From NCBI GenBank assembly GCA_947446025.1, contig CANFEY010000032.1, positions 1 through 52,813 on the forward strand: DNA of 52,813 nt, in the 5' to 3' direction. The notes under the pieces are model-generated. The model was not told where the DNA came from. It saw only the letters and a program-made list of their open reading frames with translations, and did not search any database. Position 1 is the first letter of the stretch. Each line of letters starts with the position of its first letter. The translations under genes and the position numbers were made by a program. This DNA comes from Bryobacterales bacterium. GTDB lineage: Bacteria > Acidobacteriota > Terriglobia > Bryobacterales > Bryobacteraceae. Shown piece by piece: positions 1 to 7,724 of this stretch.

Positions 1-41
1 CAGCTTGGGAAGCTGACATTCTACCACTGAATTACTCCCGC
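1..41 (-). tRNA. tRNA-Gly (CCC), 5' part, cut by window edge
   Basis: Read on the minus strand, the first 41 bases form the 5' part of a tRNA: a seven-base acceptor strand GCGGGAG, T8 and A9, a D-arm with ATTC pairing to GAAT around AGTGGTA, and an anticodon arm TCAGC / GCTG(A) with loop TTCCCAA. The loop puts CCC at positions 34-36, so the tRNA reads GGG glycine codons. The 3' anticodon stem is cut after four bases; the variable region, T-arm and 3' acceptor strand lie outside the window. Confidence 0.88.
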
Positions 42-120
42 TCAGAGGAGTGCTTCTCTGAGTGTAGGCCACAGTTGCCGCCGCTGTCCAGTGCCCCAGT
101 AGCGCAAGGCAACTCGCTTT

Positions 121-129
121 TGTTACAAT
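121..129 (+). promoter_or_regulatory. Candidate extended -10 promoter for the Tudor-like gene
   Basis: TGTTACAAT fits an extended -10 element (TGn plus TACAAT). No good -35 is seen. It ends 11 nt before the ATG at 141, so the transcript would have a leader of about 5 nt, and there is no Shine-Dalgarno sequence in between. Confidence 0.4.
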
Positions 130-140
130 GAATTACGTCT

Positions 141-437
141 ATGGCCATCAAACCCGCATTCGCGACCGGCGCCCAAGTGGAGCACGCCAAGTTCGGTCTG
201 GGCAGCGTCATCATTTGCAACGAAGAATACATCTCGGTCAAATGGGACGAACACGGGGAGAAGAAATTCATTCTCTCCATTATTCTTCCGAACCTGAAGA
301 AGAGTGACCGCCAGCCCCCCGCTGAGAAGCGCCGCGCCGCCCGCACTCCGCGCAAGAAGGTCCTGGACGAAAACGGCGTGGAAGTCCCCAAGGTAGCGAA
401 GGTCAAAAAGGCCCCCAAGGCCGCCGCGAAAGCGTAA
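141..437 (+). CDS. Small Tudor-like (UvrD/PcrA C-terminal type) basic protein
   Basis: 98 residues. Residues about 8-50 carry a pattern like the Tudor-like domain at the C-terminus of PcrA/UvrD helicases: G-x-x-V-x-H-x-x-F-G-x-G-x-V, then a short strand with I-S-V-K-W-D and an E-K-K-F-I strand. That domain binds partners such as RNA polymerase in the helicases. After residue 52 the chain is almost only Lys, Arg, Ala and Pro (pI clearly basic), a tail of the sort that contacts nucleic acid. Role unknown; a DNA- or RNA-polymerase-associated adaptor is a guess. It stands alone between tRNA-Gly and the tat genes. The start is the only ATG that includes the whole domain. Confidence 0.7.
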   Translation: MAIKPAFATGAQVEHAKFGLGSVIICNEEYISVKWDEHGEKKFILSIILPNLKKSDRQPPAEKRRAARTPRKKVLDENGVEVPKVAKVKKAPKAAAKA

Positions 438-451
438 CCGCCGCACCCGCG

Positions 452-460
452 TGCTATCAT
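452..460 (+). promoter_or_regulatory. Candidate extended -10 promoter of tatA-tatC
   Basis: TGCTATCAT is an extended -10 element (TG, one base, TATCAT) just after the previous stop codon. It leaves a leader of about 15 nt that holds the GGGAGGG ribosome binding site of tatA. No clear -35. Confidence 0.4.
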
Positions 461-481
461 CGTCACCGGGAGGGCTTTTGC

Positions 482-979
482 ATGTTTACGCTTGGCGTGC
501 CAGAAATGGCAGTCATTTTCATCTTGGCCCTCGTTCTGTTTGGGCCGAAGAAGCTTCCAGAACTAGGGCGGACCATCGGTAAAGCGATGACCGAATTCCG
601 TCGCCACTCGAATGACCTTAAAGCCACATTCGAGCGCGAGATGCACACCCTGGAGCGGGAAAATCAATCGATACAAGCAACCACTGGCAACATCTCGCGG
701 CAAATCGCAGACTATACATCTGTGCCGACAGAGGCCATGTGGAATCCGCTGGCGGACGTCATGAAGGAAGAAATTCCTCTGGACGAAACCCCGGCTATCG
801 AAACCGCATCAATTGAGGAGGCTCTAGAGGCCCCCGCACCTGTAGGCGCTTCCGAAGTATCAGGCGCTGAATCAACCGAACCCGCCGCCGTCGAGCCGCC
901 GCCTGTTGTCATCAAGGCCGCCACCGAGGGCACCGTTCCGCGTGGTTCCGCGCACGAAGAAACACCCACGACCACTTAA
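482..979 (+). CDS. tatA: Twin-arginine translocase subunit TatA/TatB family
   Basis: 165 residues. It has one N-terminal membrane helix (about residues 4-20), the hinge F-G-P-K-K-L-P-E-L-G and then an amphipathic helix, the TatA/TatB family layout. The F-G-P hinge is closer to TatA/TatE; the length and acidic, Pro/Ala-rich tail (residues 95-165) are more like TatB. No second TatA/B gene is seen nearby, so it may serve both roles. TatA forms the pore for folded proteins with twin-arginine leaders. GGGAGGG lies about 8 nt before the ATG. Its TAA is followed at once by the GTG of tatC, so the two are co-translated. Likely customers in this window are the DUF1501 and DUF1552 proteins and the protein starting at 29482. 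Confidence 0.92.
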   Translation: MFTLGVPEMAVIFILALVLFGPKKLPELGRTIGKAMTEFRRHSNDLKATFEREMHTLERENQSIQATTGNISRQIADYTSVPTEAMWNPLADVMKEEIPLDETPAIETASIEEALEAPAPVGASEVSGAESTEPAAVEPPPVVIKAATEGTVPRGSAHEETPTTT

Positions 980-1918
980 GTGAGCAACGATCAGGACCTC
1001 CGCCCAGCGGAGCACGGTATCAACCCCGAAATCCCCGAGCCGGATGAAGATGAAGGCATGCTCCGCATGTCCTTCATGGACCACCTGGAAGAACTGCGCG
1101 CGCGCCTCATCAGCGTCCTGAGCGGCGCGGGCATCGCCTTTCTGGCATCGATGATCGGTGCCAATTACATCTGGGCGTTTGTGCAGGCTCCGCTGCGCGA
1201 AGCCGTCAACACTGTCCATGGCGAGATCATCGCGATCACGCCGATGGAGCAGTTCACCATCATCTACCTCAAAGCCCCTCTGCTGGCGACCATCTTCCTC
1301 GCCTCGCCCTGGGTGATCTACCAGATCTGGTCGTTCATCGCGCCCGGACTGTATCCGCGGGAGCGCAAGTGGGCCGCTCCGTTCATCCTCATCACCGCCG
1401 GCCTGTTCGTTGCCGGCGGGGCATTTGGATACTACGTCGCGTTCCGCTACGGGCTCGTCTTCCTGCTCGGTTTGGGCGGCGATAGCGGCGTCAAAGCGGC
1501 CATCAGTATTGAGAGCTACTTTGACCTGTTCGTCAACGTCATCGTGGGCGTGTCGATCTTGTTCGAACTGCCCGTGGTGGTCTTCTTCCTGACCCTGCTG
1601 CGCATCACCACACCGGGGTTCCTCATCCGCAACTCGCGCTACGCGATCCTTTGCATCGTCGTTCTGGCCGCCATCGTTACGCCGACGCCGGACCCGCTCA
1701 ACCTGGCGCTCTTCGCCGTCCCCATGATCGTGCTGTTTTTCCTGGGCGTCTTCGCCAGCTACCTGCTGGTGTTGAACCGCGAAGGTCAGAGCTTCCCATG
1801 GAAGGCCTTCTTCATCTGGATCGGCTGCGTGCTGGTCCTAGTGGGCGGAGTCGTTGCGCTGATGATCACGCAGTACGACTACAAGTTGGTGCCGTACTCG
1901 CCATTCTTGGTGAAGTAG
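980..1918 (+). CDS. tatC: Sec-independent protein translocase TatC
   Basis: 312 residues. TatC is the six-helix inner-membrane receptor for twin-arginine signal peptides. The family signature M-D-H-L-E-E-L-R-x-R-L is at about residues 33-43, followed by the periplasmic loop with F-x-x-x-P and six hydrophobic segments up to about residue 300. The family is usually 240-260 residues; here there is an acidic 30-residue N-terminal extension and an extra C-terminal hydrophobic stretch (about 275-298). The start is a GTG placed directly after the tatA stop codon. Confidence 0.95.
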   Translation: MSNDQDLRPAEHGINPEIPEPDEDEGMLRMSFMDHLEELRARLISVLSGAGIAFLASMIGANYIWAFVQAPLREAVNTVHGEIIAITPMEQFTIIYLKAPLLATIFLASPWVIYQIWSFIAPGLYPRERKWAAPFILITAGLFVAGGAFGYYVAFRYGLVFLLGLGGDSGVKAAISIESYFDLFVNVIVGVSILFELPVVVFFLTLLRITTPGFLIRNSRYAILCIVVLAAIVTPTPDPLNLALFAVPMIVLFFLGVFASYLLVLNREGQSFPWKAFFIWIGCVLVLVGGVVALMITQYDYKLVPYSPFLVK

Positions 1919-1934
1919 TACGATAATTGTCTGC

Positions 1935-2582
1935 ATGAGGAAGCTTCTACTCGCCCTGGCGGGAATGACGATTTCGGCCTTCGCGCAGGAGGCCTGGAAA
2001 GGCGATTTGACCGGAGCTTGGCAGCCGCCCTACACGCCCGACCTGACGCGCGGCACGACGGCCAAAATGACTCCTTACGGCGAGCAGCAGTTCGCCAAGT
2101 TCGACGGCAAAATCGACCCGTGCCTGCCGGTCGGGGTGACGCGGCAGATGAATGCTCCGGACCCGATTCAGATCGTGCAGACCAAGGACCGCGTAGTGAT
2201 CCTGTACGAGTCCTGGCACATCTTCCGTACCATCCCCACCGACGGCCGGGCTCACCCCAAGGACGCGTTCCCCACCTGGATGGGCAATTCGGTGGCGAAG
2301 TGGGACGGCGACACGCTGGTGATCGACGTGACGGCGATGCACGACGTGACCACGCTCGACACCGTGGGGCACCCGCATAGCGACCAGATCCACATCATCG
2401 AAAAGTTGCGGCGCACCGGGCCCACCACCATCGCCTATGAGGTGACCATCGACGATCCGAAGTCGTACACCGGTCCCTGGACCCAGAGCCGCGTGCTGCA
2501 GCTGAAGCCCGGGCTGGAGTTGATGGAGTACGTGTGTCTGGAGAACGAGAAAGACCGTCCACACTTGATGGGCACGAAGTGA
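1935..2582 (+). CDS. Exported protein of unknown function
   Basis: 215 residues. The first 17 residues are a clear signal peptide ending in A-F-A-Q, so the mature protein is periplasmic or outside. The body has W-x-x-D-L-T-G-x-W near the N-terminus and a W-D-G-D-T-L-V-I-D strand near residue 125. Small secreted proteins of this style are frequent in Acidobacteriota and have no known activity; no catalytic motif is visible. A possible -10 (GATAAT, 1922-1927) ends 7 nt before the ATG, which suggests a leaderless mRNA. It is convergent with the next gene. Confidence 0.8.
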   Translation: MRKLLLALAGMTISAFAQEAWKGDLTGAWQPPYTPDLTRGTTAKMTPYGEQQFAKFDGKIDPCLPVGVTRQMNAPDPIQIVQTKDRVVILYESWHIFRTIPTDGRAHPKDAFPTWMGNSVAKWDGDTLVIDVTAMHDVTTLDTVGHPHSDQIHIIEKLRRTGPTTIAYEVTIDDPKSYTGPWTQSRVLQLKPGLELMEYVCLENEKDRPHLMGTK

Positions 2583-2615
2583 AGGGCGGAAGCCGCCTCC
2601 GTCAGAACGAGGCAG

Positions 2616-3107
2616 CTAGTTACTCCAGTCCCAGGATTCGCGGGCCGCGAAGATTAGTCTCGGCACGTTCTTGAACGCCTTGACCTTGGCTACTGCGTTC
2701 GGGTTGCCCGCCCACACCCCTTGCGGCGACGCGATTTGCTCCAGCAGCAGGAGCTTGATGTCTTCGAGGGACGATTTTGGGTGTCTCTCAACTTCCAGGA
2801 AGTGGGCTTGTTGCGATGTGCCCATGTCGCGCCACCATGCGCTCGAAGGTCCGACTACGGGTGCCGCTTTAATAGCGTAGACTGCGCCGGCGGAATCGGC
2901 GATCTTGCACTCGGTAAAGTTCAGTCCGCTGGCAAGAGTGGTGGAGGTCAATGCCGCCTCGTCATCGCGAACCGTAATGTTGCCCTGACCTATTAATACC
3001 ACCGGGTAGGCCATGGTCAGGGATGTGCCGGGTGCCACCGGGGCAACTGGCTTCGCGGCACGGCATCCCGTAAGCAGCGTGAGGGCTAGACAGATTCTCC
3101 GGAACAT
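2616..3107 (-). CDS. Putative lipoprotein, unknown function
   Basis: 163 residues. The N-terminus M-F-R-R-I then a hydrophobic core then L-L-T-G-C is a lipobox with the lipidated cysteine at residue 15. The rest is a small soluble domain with no motif I recognise; it contains a Trp pair and ends W-D-W-S-N. It stands alone, convergent with the exported protein before it and divergent from the DUF1800 gene. Function unknown. Confidence 0.75.
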   Translation of the reverse strand: MFRRICLALTLLTGCRAAKPVAPVAPGTSLTMAYPVVLIGQGNITVRDDEAALTSTTLASGLNFTECKIADSAGAVYAIKAAPVVGPSSAWWRDMGTSQQAHFLEVERHPKSSLEDIKLLLLEQIASPQGVWAGNPNAVAKVKAFKNVPRLIFAARESWDWSN

Positions 3108-3193
3108 ACCCCATAGTCTCCTATCCTTTTACGGATACGCCACGCGGCGCAACTTTTTTGGGGCCACGGCGTTTGAATCATTGAGGTCCAGGT

Positions 3194-4510
3194 ATGAAGC
3201 AATGGAGCATCGCGGTCGCCGCGGTGACGCTGGTGGGCGCACTGGCCGCAGCCACTGAGACGAAGTCGTTCGAAAAAAAGCTCTCAAACGATGAGAAGAT
3301 CCAGCACGCGCTTAGCCGGCTGACGTTCGGAGCACGCCCCGGCGATGCCGGCGCCGTCCAGCGGGTGGGGCTGGAGAAGTGGATCGACGCGCAACTGCAT
3401 CCTGAGAGCGTCCCGGAGAGCGGTGTGGCCAGCGAACGTCTCGGGCGGCTCACCACACTCAGCCTGACCTCGCGCGAGGCCGTACAGAAGTTTCAAGTGG
3501 GGCAGGCAAAGCAGAAGAACGGACCCCAGGTCCTCATCCGCGAACTCACCGAAGCGAAGCTCACCCGAGCCATTTACAGCGAACGCCAGCTGGAAGAACT
3601 GCTGGTCGATTTCTGGTTCAACCACTTCAATGTCAGCGTGACCAAGGGCGCAGTGCGGTTTTTGGTGACTTCCTACGAGCGCGACGCGATCCGGCCGCAT
3701 GTGTGGGGCAAGTTCCGCGACCTGTTGGGTGCCACGGCCGCGCATCCGGCGATGCTGTTCTATCTGGACAACTGGCAGAACTCCTCGCCCGACGCGCGGC
3801 GGCTGTTGAAAGTGAAACAAGCCGCGGGGATCAACGAGAACTACGCGCGGGAATTGATGGAGCTCCACACACTCGGCGTCGACAACGGTTACACCCAAGA
3901 GGACATCGGCGAGGTCGCGAGATGCTTCACCGGCTGGACCATCCTGCAACCCCGCCTAGGCGGCGAGTTCCTTTTCAATCCGCGCACGCACGATCAGAAA
4001 GAGAAAACCGTGCTGGGTGTCAAGATTCCGGCGAACGGCGGCCAACGTGACGGCGAGCAAGTGCTCGACATCCTGGCGCGGCGGCCGGAAACGGCGCACT
4101 TCATCTCCCTCAAGCTCGCCCAGCGCTTTGTCGCCGATGAACCGCCCGCGGCGCTGGTAGACCGGATGGCCAAGAAGTTCCGCGAGACGGACGGTGACAT
4201 CCGGGCGGTGGTGCAGGCTATGATCGCCTCGCCCGAATTCTTCTCAGAAGGGGCGCGTAACGCCAAGGTGAAGTCGCCGCTTGAATTCGTGGTCAGCGCG
4301 GTGCGAAACACCGGCATCGACGCGCCCGTCCTGCGGCTGGGCCAGAAACTGGTGGAGCTGGGCCAGCCGCTGTACCGCAAAGTGGAACCCACCGGCTACT
4401 CCACCATGGCCGAGGAGTGGATCAACTCCAGCGGCCTGCTGGCGCGCATGAATTTCGCGGCAGAGCTGAAACATCCGCAAGCCGGCTCGCCCGAATTCCA
4501 GAGGAGATAA
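3194..4510 (+). CDS. DUF1800 family protein
   Basis: 438 residues with a cleavable signal peptide (about 1-20). The DUF1800 signatures are present: H-A-L-S-R-L-T-F-G-A-R-P near residue 38, F-W-F-N-H-F-N near 140, and N-E-N-Y-A-R-E-L-M-E-L-H-T-L-G-V near 215, followed by the F-T-G-W segment. DUF1800 proteins are nearly always encoded next to a DUF1501 protein, and the pair is common in Acidobacteriota and Planctomycetota. They are exported; no biochemical role is established. Its stop codon is one base before the ATG of the next gene, so the two are coupled. Confidence 0.93.
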   Translation: MKQWSIAVAAVTLVGALAAATETKSFEKKLSNDEKIQHALSRLTFGARPGDAGAVQRVGLEKWIDAQLHPESVPESGVASERLGRLTTLSLTSREAVQKFQVGQAKQKNGPQVLIRELTEAKLTRAIYSERQLEELLVDFWFNHFNVSVTKGAVRFLVTSYERDAIRPHVWGKFRDLLGATAAHPAMLFYLDNWQNSSPDARRLLKVKQAAGINENYARELMELHTLGVDNGYTQEDIGEVARCFTGWTILQPRLGGEFLFNPRTHDQKEKTVLGVKIPANGGQRDGEQVLDILARRPETAHFISLKLAQRFVADEPPAALVDRMAKKFRETDGDIRAVVQAMIASPEFFSEGARNAKVKSPLEFVVSAVRNTGIDAPVLRLGQKLVELGQPLYRKVEPTGYSTMAEEWINSSGLLARMNFAAELKHPQAGSPEFQRR

Positions 4511-4511
4511 C

Positions 4512-5675
4512 ATGAACCGCCGCCTGTTTCTCAAGCACTCCGCCGTTGCGATGTTTGGTTTCGGGGCCACGCCCTTGTGGCTCCAGCGCGCCGCCTTCGC
4601 CGCCGACGCTCCGCGCAAGAAAGTCCTCATCGCGATTTTCCAGCGCGGCGCCGTGGACGGGCTGAACGTGGTGGTCCCGCACGGGGACCGCAACTACGCG
4701 GCGCTGCGCCCGAACATCGCTGTCAAAGATTCGCTCGACCTGAACGGCTTCTTCGGACTGCATCCCGCGCTGGCACCGCTCAAGCCCATCTACGACGCCA
4801 AGCAGCTCGCCATCGTCCACGCCGTCGGCTCGCCCGACCCCACGCGTTCCCACTTCGACGCGCAGGACTACATGGAATCCGGCACACCGGGCCGCAAAAC
4901 CATCTCGGATGGGTGGCTCAATCGCGCACTACCATCCCCACCCAAGCCTTCGCCGGTGCGCGCAGTGAGCATGGGAACGTCGCTGGCGCGCGCGCTGCGC
5001 GGGTCGAATGCCGCCGTCGCGTTGCAGACAGTGGACGGCTTTGAGGTCCGCGACCCCGCCTACGAAGCCATGTACGCCGCCACTGTCGACAAAGTGATGG
5101 GCGGCGCGGGTAAAGAAACATTTGAGGCGGTGAAGCTGATGGAGTCCATCCGCAAGCGGCCCTACACGGCCAAGTATCCGAACACGCCGCTAGGCCAGAG
5201 CCTGCTGCAAATCGCGAGGCTGATCAAAGCTGACGTGGGCTTAGAGGTCGCCTTCGCGGACATGGGCGGCTGGGACACCCACGCCAATGAACCCGCGCAG
5301 TTGCAGAACTTGCTGACCCAGTTCGGCGCGGCGCTGGCCGCATTCCATGCGGATATGCAGGACCGCATCGACGACGTCTGCGTGGTTACCATGAGCGAGT
5401 TCGGCCGCACGGCCAAAGAAAACGGAGCCCGCGGCACCGACCACGGCCACGCCAACGCCATGTTCGCTTTCGGAGGCGGCGTCAAGGGCGGGGAAGTCTA
5501 CGGCGAGTGGCCCGGCCTGGCTCCGGATCAGCTATACCAGCAGCGCGATCTGGCCATGACCACCGATTTCCGAGACGTCCTGGGCGAACTGGTCACCCAT
5601 CAGGTTGCGGGAGCCTCTGTTTCCCGCATTTTTCCAGGCTATGGTGCCCCAAAATTCAGGGGGCTGGTGGCCTAA
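4512..5675 (+). CDS. DUF1501 family protein with Tat signal
   Basis: 387 residues. Residues 2-10 read N-R-R-L-F-L-K-H-S, a near-perfect twin-arginine motif, followed by a hydrophobic stretch and A-F-A-A-D, so Tat export is expected. The body is DUF1501, an alkaline-phosphatase-superfamily-like fold: Q-R-G-A-V-D-G near residue 43, S-H-F-D-A-Q-D near 115, G-G-W-D-T-H near 253, S-E-F-G-R-T near 295 and T-D-H-G-H near 308. The two Asp/His-containing motifs suggest a metal site. Partner of the DUF1800 protein one base upstream. The exact reaction is not known. Confidence 0.93.
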   Translation: MNRRLFLKHSAVAMFGFGATPLWLQRAAFAADAPRKKVLIAIFQRGAVDGLNVVVPHGDRNYAALRPNIAVKDSLDLNGFFGLHPALAPLKPIYDAKQLAIVHAVGSPDPTRSHFDAQDYMESGTPGRKTISDGWLNRALPSPPKPSPVRAVSMGTSLARALRGSNAAVALQTVDGFEVRDPAYEAMYAATVDKVMGGAGKETFEAVKLMESIRKRPYTAKYPNTPLGQSLLQIARLIKADVGLEVAFADMGGWDTHANEPAQLQNLLTQFGAALAAFHADMQDRIDDVCVVTMSEFGRTAKENGARGTDHGHANAMFAFGGGVKGGEVYGEWPGLAPDQLYQQRDLAMTTDFRDVLGELVTHQVAGASVSRIFPGYGAPKFRGLVA

Positions 5676-5754
5676 GGCGGTACCTACGCCGCACCCCGGA
5701 ATACGACTCTAATACCAACGCCCCTTTCCGCCGATAAGTTGCTTGTAGATTCGT

Positions 5755-6291
5755 ATGCTTTGGCTCTATCTCTTGGCCGCCGTGACCGTGTTGGTAATCT
5801 CCCTGCGCCGCGTGGTGCAGCGGCAGGCACCGCTCAGTGACGAACTTTATTCGAGCAAGGTCGCCGTGGAACACGTCCACAGCGGCGTCGGCTGGGTGCG
5901 CGGGGACGGCATGGTGGGCTCGGTCAACCAGTCCCTTTCCGACTCCATCGGCGCAAAACCCGGCGAGTTGCTGGACCACGACTGGTACCTGATGTTTCCC
6001 CGTCAGGAGCGGTTCAGGGTCAAGGAAGCCTACACCACGATGCTGCTATCCGGCATCGCGTCGGTCGACACGTTGATTGAACGCGGTGACGGCACGCATC
6101 GCCCGGTAAATCTCCGCCTGGTGGCGGTTCACGATCACAAGATGCGGCTGGTGGGCCACCACTGCATGGTTCACGACGAATCCCACGCGCGTTCCCTGCA
6201 ACAGCAGATTCATGCCCTCTCGGAAGCCCTGGCCGACGCTGGCTATGAACTGGTGCCGCCCGAAGAGCGCCAAGAGCAGGTTCGCAAGTAG
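5755..6291 (+). CDS. Membrane-anchored PAS-domain protein
   Basis: 178 residues. One N-terminal membrane helix (about 1-18) is followed by a PAS domain (about 35-145): S-G-V-G-W-V-R-G-D-G, then S-L-S-D-S-I-G-A-K-P-G-E-L-L and R-G-D-G-T-H-R-P-V, the usual PAS core order. The last 35 residues form a helix rich in Gln and Glu. There is no kinase, GGDEF or other output domain, so it would be a sensor input module that works through a partner. No partner is adjacent. The start could be slightly later, but the membrane helix supports this one. Confidence 0.75.
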   Translation: MLWLYLLAAVTVLVISLRRVVQRQAPLSDELYSSKVAVEHVHSGVGWVRGDGMVGSVNQSLSDSIGAKPGELLDHDWYLMFPRQERFRVKEAYTTMLLSGIASVDTLIERGDGTHRPVNLRLVAVHDHKMRLVGHHCMVHDESHARSLQQQIHALSEALADAGYELVPPEERQEQVRK

Positions 6292-6306
6292 CCCCCTGCG
6301 TGAGCT

Positions 6307-6338
6307 TGGGGCTGTAAGTATTTTCACTTTCAGCCCCA
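6307..6338. terminator. Hairpin between convergent genes
   Basis: TGGGGCTG and CAGCCCCA form a perfect 8-bp stem, which extends after one T-T mismatch by AAGT/ACTT around a six-base loop. It sits between the ends of the PAS gene and the anti-sigma-like gene, where a two-way terminator is expected. The T-tract is poor on both sides. Confidence 0.5.
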
Positions 6339-6353
6339 TACTGACGCATGGGT

Positions 6354-6701
6354 TTACCGGGCTCTGACGTTCTGTAGCTCCCACCAGAACACTGCCCCTA
6401 CCGCCCCCAGCAGCACCACCACCGCTCCCAGCAAAAGCAGCGCCAGCTGCCACGGACGGAGGTGCGCCACGATGCGGGCCCGCAGCGGGAGCTGCGTCTC
6501 CCTCATGGCGAACCCAGGCACCGGGACCACGTCCGGGTCCACCGCCGGCTTCCCCTGGAACATCTCCGCCAGCAGCACCCGGTCCGCGCATTCCGCGCAA
6601 TCCACCAAGTGCGCCTGGAAGGCGTCCCGGTCGGGCTCGGCGAGCTCTTTCCGCAGATACTGCCCGGCAATGTCGTGCTGGTCGATATACTGGTGGTTCA
6701 T
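6354..6701 (-). CDS. Anti-sigma-factor-like zinc-finger membrane protein
   Basis: 115 residues from the ATG at 6701, chosen because it is preceded by GGACAGCGG and leaves a GATAAT -10 candidate upstream; a start 16 codons earlier is possible. The pattern H-L-V-D-C-A-E-C near residue 30 is the zf-HC2 zinc finger of anti-sigma factors. A single membrane helix (about residues 83-107) near the C-terminus leaves almost no periplasmic domain, so it cannot act as a classical transmembrane sensor on its own. No sigma factor is next to it. It diverges from rpmB. Confidence 0.75.
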   Translation of the reverse strand: MNHQYIDQHDIAGQYLRKELAEPDRDAFQAHLVDCAECADRVLLAEMFQGKPAVDPDVVPVPGFAMRETQLPLRARIVAHLRPWQLALLLLGAVVVLLGAVGAVFWWELQNVRAR

Positions 6702-6800
6702 CCGCTGTCCGCTGACCCGATTATCCCACTGTTTGGCGGACCCGCCCAACTCTATGCTAGACTGGAGTTTCCAATTCGTACTAGGAGTGTCTCTTTAGTC

Positions 6801-6992
6801 ATGGCGAAGGTATGTGAAGTCTGTCAGCGCGGCCCCATGTTCGGCAACCGGGTCAGCCACGCGCACAATGTAACCAAGCGGCGTTGGAACGTCAACCTGC
6901 AGAGCGTGAAGGCTGTGGTCAACGGAGCCAGCAAACGCGTCAAGGTGTGCACCTCGTGCATCCGCGACGGTAAGGTCCAAAAGGCCGCTTAG
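6801..6992 (+). CDS. rpmB: 50S ribosomal protein L28
   Basis: 63 residues. The sequence starts M-A-K-V-C-E-V-C, has G-x-x-x-S-H-A-H-N-V-T-K-R-R-W-N-V-N-L and ends with V-C-T-S-C-I-R-D-G, the L28 family pattern. Two C-x-x-C pairs make it the zinc-binding form of L28. The ATG at 6801 is set by family start and an AGGAG about 13 nt upstream; a longer in-frame reading to 6462 is not real. TTGGCG (6733-6738) and the extended -10 TGCTAGACT (6755-6763) are promoter candidates with a long spacer. It is followed after 6 nt by a permease gene, an unusual operon partner. Confidence 0.96.
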   Translation: MAKVCEVCQRGPMFGNRVSHAHNVTKRRWNVNLQSVKAVVNGASKRVKVCTSCIRDGKVQKAA

Positions 6993-6998
6993 TTCCCC

Positions 6999-7724
6999 AT
7001 GCCCCCGCTCGAGCCGTGGCAATGGCTCGTGGGAGCATTCTCCGCGTTCGTCGTCGGCGTCGCTAAGACAGGTGCGCCTGGACTTGGCACGCTGATCTCT
7101 CCTCTAATGGTGATCGCCGTGGGCGACGCGCGTCTGGCTACCGCCTGGACGCTGCCTATCCTCATCACCGCCGACATCTTCGCCGTCTGGTACTGGCGCA
7201 GACAGGCGGAGGCGCAGCAGCTGTTCTCCCTGGCCGCGTGGGTAATGCTCGGCATCGCCGGCGGGGCCTTTGCGTTGGGATTGCCTGAGCTGGCCATCCG
7301 CCGCATGCTCGGCGTCATCGTGCTCTCCATGCTGTTCATCTACTTGTGGCGGCGTGTGCGCCCCGCGACGGATGTGCATGGCAACCCGGCCTTCTTCGGA
7401 ATCGCGGCGGGATTTTCGTCAACGGTGGCGAATGCCGCGGGTCCGGTGATGAACCTCTATCTACTGAGCCGCAAGCTTCCCAAGGAACAATTCGTCGCCA
7501 CGGGAGCATGGTTTTTTCTGGTGCTGAATTTGGTCAAGGCACCGGTCTATGCCTACCACGGTCTCTACAGCGCGAACTCGCTGACCTTCGATGCGCTGAT
7601 GATCCCGATTATCCTCGCCGGCGCGCTCACCGGCCGCTGGGTGGTCCGCGTAATGCCGCAAAAGGTGTTCGAAGCAGCGGTAATCGTCCTCACCGCCGTT
7701 TCGTGTGTGCTGTTGTTCCGCTGA
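6999..7724 (+). CDS. TauE/SafE family membrane permease
   Basis: 241 residues with about seven or eight hydrophobic segments. The N-terminal W-x-x-x-A-F-x-x-G-x-x-K-T-G-x-P-G and the mid-chain G-F-x-S-T-V-A-N-A-A-G-P-x-x-N-L-Y are the two repeats of the TauE/SafE family, which moves sulfite, sulfoacetate or similar anions out of the cell. The substrate cannot be told from sequence. It starts 6 nt after rpmB with no ribosome binding site of its own. Its stop touches the stop of the convergent radical SAM gene with no base between. Confidence 0.88.
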   Translation: MPPLEPWQWLVGAFSAFVVGVAKTGAPGLGTLISPLMVIAVGDARLATAWTLPILITADIFAVWYWRRQAEAQQLFSLAAWVMLGIAGGAFALGLPELAIRRMLGVIVLSMLFIYLWRRVRPATDVHGNPAFFGIAAGFSSTVANAAGPVMNLYLLSRKLPKEQFVATGAWFFLVLNLVKAPVYAYHGLYSANSLTFDALMIPIILAGALTGRWVVRVMPQKVFEAAVIVLTAVSCVLLFR

